A stretch of 64,000 nt of DNA from Trissonchulus latispiculum (GCA_030248195.1 JASAND010028466.1:1-64000); one strand, 5' to 3'; positions 51,198 to 64,000 are shown, counted from the stretch's first letter. Made by a program: numbers and translations. Notes: generated by a model not told the origin, from the letters alone.

Positions 51198-52441
51198 TGA
51201 ACGGGAGGTCAAATTTTACTGACCATTGTGGACGCAAATTTGGGTACCCTTTGTGAGAGCGATTTTTCTTAAGTCTACTTTTGAACGCGATTTTTAAGTG
51301 TTTTTTGTCGTTTTTTAATGAAAAACAGCAATTTTTAGCTAAAACAACGTTTTTCGGACGTTTTTTAGCAAAAAATAGTAATTTTTAATGAAAAATTCAG
51401 GCGAAGCCGGAAAAATTTTGGAAAATTTAGTCGTAAAACCTATTTTTTCGCAATTTTCTTACCCCTTGTGGCCAATTTTCTTACCCCTTGTGGGAGCAAT
51501 TTCGGGACCCCTTGTGGGCGACTTCGCAGAAGGGGGGTGGGGGGAAATTTCCTCCCTCCTTGTCCACCTGTGAGTTCATAGCCAAATATAGCTAGATTAG
51601 ATTTTACAATACGAAATTTGTTCAAGATTTGTAATTTTCAGAATATTTATTTTAATTTTGTCTTGAGTACACAGAGAGTAAAAGTAAACTAAAATTGTAA
51701 CAGGTATCTCTCATTTTCTAAAAATGTCAACGGCATCATTATTTTCGCGACAATTTTTTACTTCTAAATCTACTTCTAAAAACTCGTTGCCGGTAGCCAG
51801 GCTAAGTATTATCCATCATATAAGCCAAACTTAGCAATGGGCCAACATTGCTAGGAAATTAAGATTTTTGGTTTACAAAATCTTATTTTTTTGATAATTT
51901 ATAATTTAATCGCCTTTTGTGTTAACTTTTATACACCATACCACCATGCACCATTTATACAAGTACACACCATTTTGCAATGTTAACCCGCAAGAAATTG
52001 AGTGTTTTAGTTATGATGGGTGGCAAAATCGCACAAAAGTGTTCAGGGGTCATCCATTTCGGGTGTAGTCTTTTGCATATCCACACTTGTGAAACTCTCT
52101 GGAATGTCCACAGTTCATAATATCACAAAAATTTTGTTTTTGACCCTAATATTCTTGTTATCCGCATGATTTGCCCCCCTGGGAATATTTGCCAGCATTC
52201 CTCCACAGGGGCAGGTCATATGGCGCGTTTCGGCAGCGGAAGGTCAATTGGGGGGGTATAACAGTTCAAATGAGTGAACAATTAGCCGTTATTTTTGCTT
52301 AAATCAAAAAAACGAAACTGCGGGGGAAAAAGCACACCGTTGTTTTTCCCCCCTCTGGTGGGAAAAGTGTGGGGGGAAAAGATGGTCACTATTTCTCAAC
52401 CGTGTGACCTAGCGAAAATCCTATTAGGCCCGTTATAGAGT
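51198..52441. other. Gene-free stretch of decayed repeat
   Basis: 51198-51560 has TTTTTAGC/GGCGAAGCCGGAAAA segments like those in other elements; the rest has no recognisable feature. Confidence 0.4.
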
Positions 52442-52453
52442 ACATCCACAAAC

Positions 52454-52712
52454 ACAAACCCGGAGGCCACAAAGCTTACTCGACTCTAGCCAACCCAGCT
52501 ATCCATCCTTAACTGGTCGGTAAATGGGTACCACTGCAGTGGGAAGGTAACAGGAGTCTGTGTAGAAGGGCCGGCCCCCCTTCCACGGATGCAGTCATCA
52601 TTTGAGGTGACACTCCTGGCTCTACGGCTGAGAATCCGGGGATGAGCACCGGCACCCCATGTCCTGTGGCAGGACGGAGATATCTCCTGGGGTAAACCTT
52701 TACCTTACCTTT
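52454..52712. mobile_element. Short retroposon with 12-bp target duplication
   Basis: Flanked by ACATCCACAAAC on both sides (52442-52453 and 52713-52724). The 3' end is a short repeat tail CCTTTACCTTACCTTT. No internal Pol III boxes are evident, so it may be a 5'-truncated LINE end or a SINE using such a LINE. Confidence 0.75.
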
Positions 52713-52724
52713 ACATCCACAAAC

Positions 52725-53865
52725 CCCTTCATGCACAAAAGAACTCCTGTAGCTATTACCAGTAAGTTGGCATAATCTTAGAAAATTTGAAAAATCCTTA
52801 GGTTTTTGGGCAATTTTTGGGTGTCAACTTCGGACCCATGCCACACGAACGCTCAATCGACAGGTGAGGTAATTTGTATTATGATCTTAAAGTACAAGAC
52901 TCGAACTTTCATTTGCACTAGATTTTGTATCTCTATCATGTGCCAGTCGAGCAGGGTGAGCCATTGTTTTTCCCTAACCTTGGCGGTGATGCTTTTTCCC
53001 TCCTCTGACTATACCTACAAAAAAGCAAAAAATTGAGCAAAAATTGTCCAAAACGTCAGAAAAAGTTTTCGATTTTTGTAGTGCATGGTTTTTTTGCGTC
53101 AGGAGCTGCGTCATGGCGCAAATTTTTTTCGTGTGACGCAAATGAAATTAGCCCTGACGCAAGCCTGGCGCAGTTGGATTTGAACTTCAACTAGAGGCAA
53201 AATTGTGCAAACTTGCTGGAAAAATTGTGTTTCAAACGTGATATTTCTAAAAGTTTTCTACTGGGGGCTGTGCCCCCAGACCCCCGCATGTCTGCCTTCT
53301 TACTTGTTACTGATTGCTGCGATGACCAGACTGACAAACTAATATTTTATTTAATCATTGAATATAAGGGCGCATGTAGCAGCGGCAACAGCTTGCAAGT
53401 CTTGCAGATGTAGCACTTAAAAATATTTTAATATATATACATTCTATATTGCAACAACCGGCCATACTTAATACCACATCAACTGGTCGCGAAAATACTC
53501 TAAATTAATTCCTGGGAGAGTCTTAATTGCAAAAATTCTTCAACTTCTGGGGGCGACCGTGTTGGTTCTTTCTCTAGATCTTAATGCTTCACACATTAAA
53601 GTCGGCTTTAATGAAGCATAATTTAAAAACCAGGTGGAAAATGTGTTTAATGCTGTGTATTGATAAGTTAAATATTGATTAAACATTAGAATAATGTTTC
53701 TTAATTCAGAATAATTCCTCTGACGCAATTAAATTTTTCCTGACGCGGCAGCACTGGCGCAAATCGTGAAACCAAAAACCCTGTTGTCGTGTTAAAGGTC
53801 CGGTTCCGGTTTTTTAAAGCCAGTTCCGGTTCCGGTCGATCCCTACCGGTCGATCCCTTATATAT
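52725..53865. other. Gene-free stretch
   Basis: No exon or complete repeat recognised; contains fragments with CTGGGGGCTGTGCCCCCAGA near 53260 that look like element ends. Confidence 0.4.
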
Positions 53866-54673
53866 ACAAGAAATAAAAATGCTCCTCTGGAGCATGAAAA
53901 ACTAATATGGGTGATGGTGAGGTTGCAAAATCAAGAGAGGACTAGTTTTTAAAATGCTTAATATGGGGCTAGGTTAAAAAATAGAAGAGGACTAGGTTGT
54001 GAGCGAATTAGTATGGGCACAGCTTCGCCGAACAACCCATATTCGCGGTTTGTAAATATAAATTATTATGCATATCCACGATACATTTGGCTTATAGTTC
54101 ATAAATAACCTACAGCTACGGTATGTGCTCGAGCTTTATTCGAACTTTTATTTTAGCAAACGTTTTCTTCGATAAGTGCTTCATACTAACCAGCGCATTT
54201 TACGTATCCATTTATACGGAAAATTTATATTCAAGAATAATTTAGGACTCTCCCACGATCTTCTATTTCCTCAAGACTTGGACCAATAGCTTTAGCATCA
54301 TATCCTTAGACCTCTCCTAGTAGTAGAGCCTGCGGTAGTTCAACACAACAAAATTATGATAATTTACGTATATATTCCTAGCAGCTAGTCTAACAGTACA
54401 TGCAAACAGCTATATTCGATGAGTATTCAACTGCTTAAATTTTTTATTGACTGACATTGATAGCTCTAAGCTAAGACGAAACGTGAAATCCCGCGAATAT
54501 GGGTTGTTCGGCGTAGCTGTGCCCATATTAATTCGCTCACAACCTAGTCCTCTTCTATTTTTTAACCTAGCCCCATTTTTAGCATTTTAAAAACTAGTCC
54601 TCTCTTGATTTTGCAACCTCACCATCACCCACATTACTTTTTCATGCTCCAGAGGAGCATTTTTATTTCTTGT
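53866..54673. mobile_element. GCTCC fold-back element, second complete copy
   Basis: About 808 bp with complementary arms beginning ACAAGAAATAAAAATGCTCC and hairpin tip GCTCCTCTGGAGC. Directly followed by a composite array unit. Confidence 0.75.
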
Positions 54674-54749
54674 CCTTCTGTCATTTTAAAGGATCCCTTT
54701 CCAGCAATGCGGTAATGGATACAAGGAGCTTGAACAGTGCCATGCTAAA

Positions 54750-55640
54750 CGAGCGTAGTCGATTTACAATATATGCCCCCAACAAAACGCCGAAAAACGC
54801 TGTTGTAAGGGGTTTGACCACTGGTCACTCCCTCGATTTCGGCAATATACCCATTGAAACGAGCGTAGTGGATTTACTATATATGCCCCCGATCAAAACG
54901 CCAAAAAACGCAGTTATAGGCCGTTTGACTAGTGGTCAATAGCACTCCTAGGCCGTAGTGACCAGTGGTCACTTCCGTCGGTTTCGGAAATATGCCCATT
55001 GAAACGAGCGTAGTCGATTTACTATATATGCCCCCTACCAAAACGCCGAAAAACGCAGTTTTGAGCCGTTTGACCAGCGGTCAATAGGCCCCATAGGCTG
55101 TAGTGACCAGTAGTCACTTCCGTCGGTTTCGGCGATACTCCCATTGAAACGAGCGTGGTGGATTTACTATATATGCCCCCGATCAAAACGCCAAAAAACG
55201 CAGTTATAGGCCGTTTGACTAGTGGTCAATAGCACTCCTAGGCCGTAGTGACCAGTGGTCACTTCCGTCGGTTTCGGCAATATGCCCATTGAAACGAGCG
55301 TAGTCGATTTACTATATATGCCCCCTACCAAAACGCCGAAAAACGCAGTTTTAGGCCGTTTGACCAGTGGTCAATAGGCCCCATAGGCTGTAGTGACCAG
55401 TGGTCACTTCCGTCGGTTTCGGCGATATGCCCGTTGAAACGAGCGTAGTCGATTTACTATATATGTCCCCGATCAAAACGCCGAAAAACGCTGTTTTGGG
55501 CCGTTTGACCAGTGGTCAATAGGCCCCATAGGCTGTAGTGACCAGTGGTCACTTCCGTCGGTTTCGGCGATATGCCCATTGAAACGAGCGTAGTCGACTT
55601 ACTATATATGCCCCCGACCAAAACGCCGAAAAACGCTTTT
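54750..55640. repeat. Tandem array, about six units of 141-149 bp
   Basis: Same unit family as 49660-50400 (AAACGAGCGTAGTCGATTTAC, TGACCAGTGGTCACTTCCGT). Confidence 0.88.
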
Positions 55641-55699
55641 TAGAGGGAGTTTTCCCAACTTTGACCCTGGGCGAGGAACCACAGGAGCCATGCTGACCA

Positions 55700-56220
55700 G
55701 TGGTCACTTCGGGCGGTATCGGCAGTATGCTCATCGTTTTCAGCGACCCCGATTTACTATATATGGGGACCACCCCGAGGCCGAAAAACGCTATTTTTAG
55801 TAACTTTTAGGCCATTTCTAGTAAAAGTGGGACTTAGAAACTTTTCGCAAAAACAGGCCAAAAAATGCAGGGCCCATCTCCTGAAAGCTAGGGAGCAAAA
55901 TTAAAAAATCCCCCTCGTTACTTTATGCACCCCTACTGGTAATTTTCAACAAAAGATACTAGACCTCTCCAGCTTCTACCCAGTTCTAGAAAAGTGTGAC
56001 CAAAATTTGCGAAAAATAGCGAAAGTCCGACTTTGGGACCTTGGCACAGAGCCAAAATTGGCCAGGTGCCAAAATGACCAAAAAAAGGTAGCATGGGGGG
56101 ATCCTGTCTACCAACATATAATAGTAGTATGGTGCCAAAATGCCCACTTCGTTCCAACACTTAGCCGTAAAATGCATTTCCAATAAGCGTTATTCACCGA
56201 GAAATCTAAGGCAACCTTAG
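55700..56220. repeat. Conserved tail, copy 3, cut by a LINE fragment
   Basis: Aligns with the 700-bp tail of 48190-48925 but is diverged after about 55880 and lacks the terminal hairpin; a LINE fragment follows. Confidence 0.7.
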
Positions 56221-56234
56221 AAGATGTTTATAAA

Positions 56235-57542
56235 ATGAGCACCCGGCCTATTCTAGAGTACGGAAACTGCATCTGGCTATCTGCTAGAGATACTCAACTG
56301 CATCAGCTTGATATGGTACAGAATGCTGCTCTACGGGCAATCACTGGAGCAATCAAAACGACCCCAATCACAGTGTTGGAACGGGATACTGGATGCCCAC
56401 CACTTAAGCTACGACGTGCTGCATCAGCAGCGCGAGTCGGCTTCGCGCTGCTACAATGCCCGGAAAATCATCTATCACATCAAATGCTGATGACTTGGAA
56501 TCCACCAACACGGTTAAAACGTAAATGTTCAGTAACGGAAATTAGGTATGCTATTCAGGAAACTGACCTGTGGGGGCACCAGACACTCACCTGGAGTCCG
56601 CAAGATTTATTTGTAGGCCCCGACGATTACTTGGTTGCCAAAAACATGGATTTGGCAGCACGGATTACCAAACAAACAGACCCCACGATCCAGAAAATGG
56701 AAGCCTTCCAGATAATAGCCCGATATTCGGCAGAAGACTGGATTGTTGCCTATACTGATGGCGCGCTGGACACGATAAATAAGGCATCAGGCATTGGTGG
56801 TATTATTTGGTACCAAGGTGACCGAATCACCTTCAGCCAAGCAGGTGGTTACCCATCCACATCGACGGATGCAGAGATATGTGCAGTTAGGGAAGCGTTA
56901 GACCAGCTACCTCTTCAGTTCCCTCAACAGCAACACATGGTAGCATTTATTGACTCTCAAGCAGCCATTTTGCGTATATTCTCGGGTCAGGCGAAACTCC
57001 ACAGCCTCCTTCGAACAAAACGCTTATCACTGGAACTGGTGTGGATCCCCGGCCATGTGGGAATACCTGGTAATGAGGAGGCTGATGGATTAGCGAAACA
57101 GGGACTCCTACAACCAGAACACCAAAATGCAATCACTGCGTCAGCGGCAGCGTCGGCAATAAAGGATGTTTTACGAACACGCTGGGTCAACACGATCCAG
57201 CAAACCCCTAAAGGTCAACGGTATCACTACTACAAAGACAAAACAGCTGATGACCACATAATCCAGCTGCCACGTGCTGACCAGGTCTCATTGTTTCGTC
57301 TCCGCACAGGGCACTGCAAACTGGCAGCACATCTTCACCGAATGCAAATTATTGACTCCAACCTATGCCAATGTGGGGTACCTCAAACAGTTTCTCACAT
57401 CCTTTTTCACTGTCCCCTCCTCCAACCCGTCCGGGCTACGGTATGGCGAAGGGTACCCAACCTCTATTCCTGCTTATACGGATCTTTGGATAACCTGAGG
57501 GACACCTGCCGCTTCCTCCGTCTGGCCAAACTGGACATTTAA
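56235..57542 (+). pseudogene. 5'-truncated LINE: end of reverse transcriptase plus RNase H
   Basis: 435 codons. It starts within the thumb region after the RT catalytic motifs (RPILEYGNCIWL, LQNAALR-type block). An RNase H domain follows: AYTDGAL with the first Asp, the AEICAVREAL Glu, FIDSQAAI with the second Asp, and WIPGHVGIPGNEEADGLAK. A terminal Cys/His segment (CQCGVPQTVSHILFHCPLL) is typical of RNase H-bearing I/Jockey-group LINEs. No endonuclease or RT core is present, so it cannot move by itself. Confidence 0.85.
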
Positions 57543-57619
57543 TCCCAGCCTCACGTGATGGTATACATGCAACTGCAGAATGTCTTACACCTTTTCTTTT
57601 ACCATTCGGGTTGGGATGG

Positions 57620-58293
57620 GTAACAAAAGTCAACCATGTCAATGGGGACTGTCAGTCCGGAGAGAAAATAGGAGGACTAATTCAAGAACAGTAAAATTAC
57701 CATTTCTTCGCCGGTTATTTCCTTTTCCCTTGTTTAAGACATTCTGCAGTTGTGGTGATGTTATTAGCTTTAATGTGGAGTTGCATGCGTTTCAACACTT
57801 GCTGTTGCATGCCGCTATGCTGTAATATACGAACCATACACTCTAATAAGTACATTTTAACAGATTTGTCATACTTCATTGCTTTACCACATAGGAACAC
57901 CTTGCACAAAATTGCCTCATAGGCACAACTACAGCATGTTTAGCCCTCAATCAAGTTGTGTTTAAGCGTTTCCGGCTACTTTGTATTGTGTGATCCGTCA
58001 CTGACAGGAAACATAAAGAACTTACTTCACATATATATCAGAAGTTGAGTAGTTTCAAAGATAAATACTATCACGGATCAAATTGTATGATATTATGTGT
58101 GATATATTTTCTCCTTTTCTACAGGATTGCCCCGACTCAGAAGTCCACCGGATGCATCAAATAACTGAATTGGTCAATATTATTGATCCGTATGCGACAG
58201 TAAAGCATAACAGGTAACAAGGAAACTAGCCTGCTACAAGAAAATGTCGCTGATTAGTGGCATGGATGGAACATGATTTACTACAGGTATACT
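57620..58293. other. Gene-free stretch
   Basis: Possible 3' UTR of the truncated LINE followed by unique-looking sequence. Confidence 0.4.
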
Positions 58294-58935
58294 CAATCAA
58301 TCAATCAAATATCGTTTATTGGCCCATAAAAACACGTCAATACAATAGCCAAAGCGAACACATGTACATGGACATGGTCGTAAATAAGCTGTATGTAACG
58401 TATACGTACGTACATTACAAATGTATACAAATGGAATCAAAATAAAATAACATAAATACCCGTTACAGTAACAAACAAACCAACAGATCGGCTAGAAGTT
58501 GCAAAATTTGCACGCATATATACATGATTACGTGCGTACGTACTAGTCATTTCCACATTTTAGATAACTAGTAAAATCCCGGGCAGCTAATTTTTTCTTG
58601 AATATGTTGACACTGTTCGCAGTGATTACCTCAGATTCTAACTGGTTCCAAATAGGTATTACCCTATTAGTAAAAAAGTTTTTCCTGCAATTAAGTCGGT
58701 GCTTAAAGGTTTGCAATTTAAGAGAATGTCCCCTGGTACCAGCATCCACAGAGTAAGTAAAAAACTCAGCAGAGTTTACACTGTCTAATTCGTATATTAT
58801 CTTATAAGTTTGGATTAGGTCAGCTTTTAGCCTGCGGGTTTCAAGCAGTTCGAGGCCAGATAGCCGTAGTCGGTCTTTATACGAAAGGTGAGCTAACCGG
58901 AGCCGGAGTTTCTGTCCAGCGCCTAACACTGTTGT
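58294..58935 (-). pseudogene. 5'-truncated CR1/Jockey-like LINE fragment
   Basis: The minus strand encodes 128 residues (58543-58929) matching the end of the LINE ORF2 at 40999-43785 (LELLETRRLKADL, TYKIIYELD, NFFTNRVIPIWN-type). The 3' end is a (TTGA)n tail at about 58294-58308. It lacks RT and endonuclease. Confidence 0.8.
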
Positions 58936-60264
58936 TCGTATTTAATTTATATTGAACTATATATATATATCGTCAAATTTAATTGATTTGTAATTTTGAT
59001 TTTATTCTGACTGCGCAAGTAAGTTAGACACCCAATCAACGTTTAATTATGCGTTTATTTATACTTTATCAAGTTATAGTTATTTATTTATACGTATCCT
59101 AGTATAAGAATATCGTGAATTCATGCTTTCTTTTCTATTTTGAATATAATTGTATATAAAATTTGAATTCATTCATAGGTCCTTGCTAACTGCATTACAG
59201 TAATATACATGGAATGTTTTAGTCATTTTTACTGTCCATTAGAAGAGTGAGGTCTTCTATGTATTAAAAGCAAGGTATTTTTAGGCCATGGCCTAAATTT
59301 AGGAGTCGATGACCTAAAGCATTTTGGTCGTTGAGGCCATTTGGCCTAAATTTTTCGACGAAAATCCAGTTCAATTTTATTGATTTTTAACTAAAAATAG
59401 TGATTTTCAAAAAAATTTTCGCGCCTTCGGCGCGAATTTATGCAATTTTACTTCTATTTCTTGGCTGCGCCAGCCGCCAGCTAGTTACATATATATGTAG
59501 TCTATTTGCACTTGTAAATACACATTCAAAAATTATAATTACAAGGATTTCATCAAAGAAATGCTATTTTTCAGTAGTTTAATTTTATTTCTATTAGTTT
59601 ATTTTCTTCTTTCCTTGGTTCTCTACACTAGTATGCTCCTACCTGTTTTAATTTTCATTAATTTATTAATACAGTCTTGCCCTATCCATTCTATTCTAAC
59701 AAGGTTCTGTTTCTGCCACTTGAAGCTAAAAACGTATATAGTTTTTTAGTGTGTTAAACACTTAAGCAGTGACGATGGCGATTTTTGTTGTGAACAGCGA
59801 TTTTTGAATATATATATATAACGCATGAATACATGATAACTGTAATTTTAACAATGCGTGCAATAGCGCGCAATCTAAAATTTAACAAAATTTGGATGGC
59901 CTAAATTTTTTGGGTGATGTGATGGCCTAAAAAATTTGAGTCGTTGAAGCCATTTGGCCTAAAGTTCGGAGACCAAAAAACCCTGATTAAAAGTGATTAT
60001 ATACAGGGATTTTTATATAGCAAACAAACAAAGCCATGTTAAAAACGCATCTACAACAGCACTTCACCCTTAAATATTAACAATATTTTGATACGTAACC
60101 ATTTTGTAATGGCCTAAAAATATTGGTCGATGAACTTTGACTTGAATTTGAATTTGACTTTCAGGCTAAAGATTGACAATAAAAAATCCGGCTCCGGCTC
60201 CGGCTGGAGTCAACCTGCCTCCGGTTCCGGCTCCGGCCGGAGCGAAAATCCTTGCTCCGGCCGA
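58936..60264. other. Repeat remnants, no gene
   Basis: An inverted pair GGCCATTTGGCCTAAA (about 59330 and 59950) suggests a diverged element. A GCGCCTTCGGCGC palindrome is at 59421. Confidence 0.4.
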
Positions 60265-61055
60265 TCCCTTTTTCGACCACTTGACCCCCCCCCACCCGAC
60301 CGACCCTTCAAAAGGCAAACTGGAACCAGCCCAGCAAAATAGGTACGTCGGACGGCAAACGGGTACCGGGAATGAGCTGGGCGCACCAGAAAACCCCTAT
60401 AGACAGTTTTGAGAGGCCAGGTAAAGCCTACTATGGACCTCCAGGAAGCGGTTTCCAACTTTACCCCCCCCCCCCCGACGGCAAAGTAGAACCAGTCCAG
60501 CAATATAGTCACGTCGGACGGCAAAACAGATACCGGGAATGACCTGGGCACACCAGAAAACCCCTATAGACAAAGTTTTGAGAGGCCAGGTAGAGTCCAC
60601 TGTGTACCTCCAGGAAGCTGTTTCTGACTTGACCCTCCCGGCGGCAAAGTGGGACCAGCCCAGTAAGATGGGTGTACAAAACTGACTGCGGGAATCGATT
60701 CTTCATGTCAGAAAACCATTGTAAGGAAGATATGAGCTTTCAAAGTTGAATAGATAGCGAGAAATTTCGATTTTTCATTTTCCGAATTTTCGCCATTTTT
60801 GACGGGCCACTGTGGTCGCTAAGGAAGTGATAGAGAAGCGCAACCTGGACCGTTAGTTAGTTCTATATATTTAATTTCAGAATATAAAAAGAAATCAGCT
60901 CCAGCTGAGCTCGCAACGTTCGATCAAGCGACGACCACAAAAATGGTCATTTTGCGCTCTGAGCCGACTTTGCGGCGCCACTGCAGTGCTGTTGCGCTGC
61001 AGCGCAAAAAGTTGTGATTCTTAAATTCTTTAGAGGGTACTACTAGTCCGTTATA
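60265..61055. repeat. Interspersed repeat with 165-bp units, copy 2
   Basis: Same order of units and tail as 39120-39900, in the same orientation. Confidence 0.8.
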
Positions 61056-61718
61056 TGTACGGTTATAGCAACAATCTAACAAAAGTCATATATAATTAAT
61101 TAGTGCATTTGTACATTAGTGTGCATTTGCTTCCTTGAAAATTTTTCGCGCCGTCGGCGCGACTTCATTATTCGCATACACTATAATTAGACCTTTACTG
61201 GTTTGCTTTACTTTATTGTGCTTTGCCAGCTCTGTAATTTTATTAACTGCAGTATTCCAAACTTAATTGCCTTAAATGGTGGATACTGAATATGTGCTGC
61301 TTGGAATACCCTGTTCATAATGGGAGCATCCAGTCTGAGTTTTCTTACGAGACTATAGAAGTGGAAAATATGATAGCAAATTAAAATTAAAAATTTTGTT
61401 GGGGAATTGATTATATATATATATACGTATATATATATATACAATGCAAAGAATTCAATGTTTCAATAGCGTTTTAATGGCAAAATTGAAAAATCTTCCA
61501 AACTTATGGGGAGCTCCGTTTTTGGGTTTTAGCATGCCGCTTTCGGATACATCAGATTTACGCAAAGAACCTTATAAAAATGTGGCATGTACTGTTTATA
61601 CAATTGTTGAGCACAAAAATAAGATTTCCCCCCCAGACTTCGGTCCAAACCGCCTCTCTTGAAAATTTTTTGTACCTACGCTACTGTATGTGTGTACGTA
61701 ATATATATCTTGATTTTT

Positions 61719-61753
<35 letters not shown>

Positions 61754-61755
61754 TA

Positions 61756-62078
61756 CCCTGGGCTTATTCTAGTGGGGGGGGGGTGCCACCCCCTAAACGC
61801 CCTCCCCCCCCCCCCAGAAAACGTGGGTGCCCCTTTTGGTACCAACGTTTGCCCGTAAAAAATCGCTCAGAAACCCAAATTTCCAGAAATTTTCCGGCTT
61901 CGCCGGAGATTTTTAGTCAATTTTTGCCTATTTAAGCGGTATTTTTGCATTAAAAACGAATTTTTTTATTTTAGAAAAATTTTGAAACATTTTCGCCCCC
62001 CCCCCCCCCAAGAATGACTCGCCCCCCGAGGGACCCCCCAAAGAGCCCCCCAAGAAAAATTCCCTAGAATAAGCCCAG
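61756..62078. mobile_element. MITE with CTGGGCTTATTCTAG ends
   Basis: The 15-bp inverted ends CTGGGCTTATTCTAG and CTAGAATAAGCCCAG are exact complements. The interior has C-rich runs and the CCGGCTTCGCCGGAGATTTTT segment shared with the CAGGG family. Confidence 0.75.
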
Positions 62079-62606
62079 TTATCTATATAATTATTACCAT
62101 ACAAATTAGTTGCCCCCATTATTATGGGCTAGCATCCCATCCCTGAAAACCATCCCGTGAAGTTGATGACAATAAAAGACTAGAAAGCTCCAAATATACT
62201 ACGTAACAGCAACAAATTCGAAACAAACAACCGTACGTACTGCATATTTGCGTACCTGTAAGACTAATGCTACTTGAGCTTTCATGATCTTTTGATTTAT
62301 GAATTCGTGCAGAACCCTTGGATGACATCATTCAAGAAGATAAAATTGTTACAATGCAAAATAAAATCTTAAATAACACATCAGGCATTATCTACCATCT
62401 TGGTTTTCTTTTGGCCGAAAACGGGGAGTTGGCAGGTTTATATATATATACACCTGTAAAATACTGTGTACAGTATATCACACATTCACACATATTCGCA
62501 CAAAGCGACAATAACAAGGCATTTCTCTGGGGTTTAGGATTAGTTGAGTTGCTTTAGCAATGGAATGGGCACCGAGAAAATATATCCGGTTCCCCCCCTC
62601 ACCCCT
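62079..62606. other. Gene-free stretch
   Basis: No recognisable coding or repeat feature. Confidence 0.4.
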
Positions 62607-62614
62607 CTTCCATT

Positions 62615-63036
62615 CAGGGGCGGATCCAGGGGGGGGGGGGGGGGCGGGGGGGGGGGGGGCGGCCGCCCCCCCCCCCCGTCGCGATTCAAAGGTAGGAAAA
62701 ATTAAGGAGAGAAAGAGGAAAAAGAGCAAAAAACCAAAAAATTTCGCGCCTTCGGCGCGAATTTTCTACTTCTTAACCGCTTATTTATTGCATTTGTAAA
62801 GAAAAAGCTTGAAATGCATCCGATTTTTCGGAGAAAATTACCATATTTGCCTAAAAATGTCAAGAATTTTAAAAAATTTGTTCAGTTCTTCAGTATAAAA
62901 AGAATTAAAGATCCGAGTACCGATTTTATTGCAAAAACAAAAAATTTCTTCAACTTCTGGGGGGCTCCGCCCCCCAGACCCCCCGCTGGAAAAATTTTGC
63001 CGCCCCCCCCGTCACGAAATCCTGGATCCGCCAGTG
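62615..63036. mobile_element. hAT-like MITE with 8-bp duplication
   Basis: 422 bp, ends CAGGGGCGGATCC and GGATCCGCCAGTG, flanked by CTTCCATT at 62607-62614 and 63037-63044. The interior has long G and C runs and a GCGCCTTCGGCGC palindrome. Confidence 0.82.
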
Positions 63037-63213
63037 CTTCCATTGAAAATAAACCAGTATATACAGGGTATTTTTCCTGGGGAAGGGGGCGTCCCAGGGG
63101 GGGGGGGAATTGTTTGCGAAAATGAGAATAGGGTACAAAAAATTACGTATCTTACGCTCATGACCTAGCCCTATTGTCATTTACAATCTACCCCTCCCAT
63201 ATTAACGTTTTAA

Positions 63214-64000
63214 GGTGGTGATTACTTTTGGAGACATCAACTTTGAACTCTTATTACTCATTCATTCCTTGGGGTTAAGATGCCATTTTATATCGAAATG
63301 GAGCTTAACATTTTCTCTTTCTAATGAATCCAGTGAAACTAACTTTAGTTCTCCGAAATTATTTTACTGCATTTTCGAAGTAATTTAATTTTTTTCAGAT
63401 ATTTTGCCGACTAAAGTATATAAATTTTTTCGTGAAGAGTCGGCCAAATCATTGGATTCCACTATCAAATAGTTGGAGACCCTTTTTACTATGAAACCGC
63501 TCTTCGTTATAAAAAATAGCTAAAAATGTATGCGCAACCTGGAATCTGCCTACTTTTCCGAACTTTGGCAAGCCACCACTTTAGCTTAGAAAGCAGCAAT
63601 CGGGGCTACTAAAAAAGGACCCTGGGTATTTTTGTGTGAAACACGTCTGGTAGTAAGTGGCAACCCTCTAGCTTGCACAGTAGATGCTCCACAATCGCTG
63701 GAAAAATTTGATAATGTTTTTGCAAAAACTACATTTTTTATGATAGCAGCGTACGGGATAGCAGTTAGACGATTATAATGTCACGGATAATCGGCCTCGA
63801 CGAGACCTTCAAATTGACACCCGTAGTTTAATTTTACGGCTTGCGTAGCTCAAGAAATAGCAGATTATTTAATTTCTGCGAAAATGACAAGTTTTCAACG
63901 CTAAAATAAGAAAACTGCTATATCTCACGATAGCGAAAAGCTAGAAAGCAGCTTCAAAAAGCAAAAAGTAGAGCTCAACAAAATCTTTCGAATGAATATA
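63214..64000. mobile_element. TTAA-flanked element, family 1, third copy (cut by window end)
   Basis: Follows TTAA at 63210-63213 and aligns with the first 790 bp of 26746-27730. Confidence 0.75.

Noticed and set aside
60130..60412. Pro/Gly-rich ORFs
   Set aside because: Translations of CCGGCTCCGG-type tandem repeats at the start of an interspersed repeat.

Overview
The window is animal nuclear DNA that is poor in host genes and rich in repeats. Evidence for an animal is an intron-containing SNIP1 gene (FHA domain), kringle exons joined to an endonuclease/exonuclease/phosphatase (EEP) domain, CR1/Jockey-type and RNase H-type LINE fragments, and many short inverted-repeat elements. An early-branching animal such as a sponge is possible, but nothing here settles the species.

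Layout. (1) 1-7005 and 21781-22406, minus strand: exons of a modular, probably secreted gene. Two Cys-rich modules (A and B) are followed by three kringles and a three-exon EEP domain. Nearly all module boundaries are phase-1 introns. A second A-B pair at 75-503 begins a neighbouring paralogue that runs off the window. (2) About 7306-20734: a Polinton/Maverick-type virus-like element (adintovirus-like) sitting between the B module and the first kringle, apparently inside an intron. (3) 20735-29600: GC-rich tandem repeats and nested inverted-repeat elements with readable target duplications. (4) 29633-31196: SNIP1, minus strand. (5) 31300-64000: almost entirely nested transposon remnants, tandem arrays and two 5'-truncated LINEs, plus one larger LINE ORF.

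The Polinton has inverted arms of about 2 kb. It carries a morphogenesis and integration set: packaging ATPase, small basic/hydrophobic protein, an unrecognised protein, integrase with chromodomain, minor capsid (penton-like) protein, small core-like protein, double-jelly-roll major capsid protein and adenain-like protease. From the small basic/hydrophobic protein (12734) onward these genes overlap end to end. No DNA polymerase B catalytic region is present; only what looks like the amino-terminal zinc-finger part remains. The rest is unusual: a TATA-binding-protein homologue with all four DNA-intercalating phenylalanines, a CARD protein in both arms, a Bcl-2-like protein, and a NADAR-domain protein with C2H2 fingers.

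The best candidate for an undescribed system is the pairing of the encoded TBP-like protein with a recurrent ATAAAA-type box about 29-37 nt before the ATG of several element genes, and with shared TTCCGCC/hairpin 3' ends. Together these suggest that the element supplies part of its own transcription machinery. CARD, Bcl-2-like and NADAR proteins would then act against host cell death or ADP-ribose-based defence. All functions are inferred from sequence read by eye.
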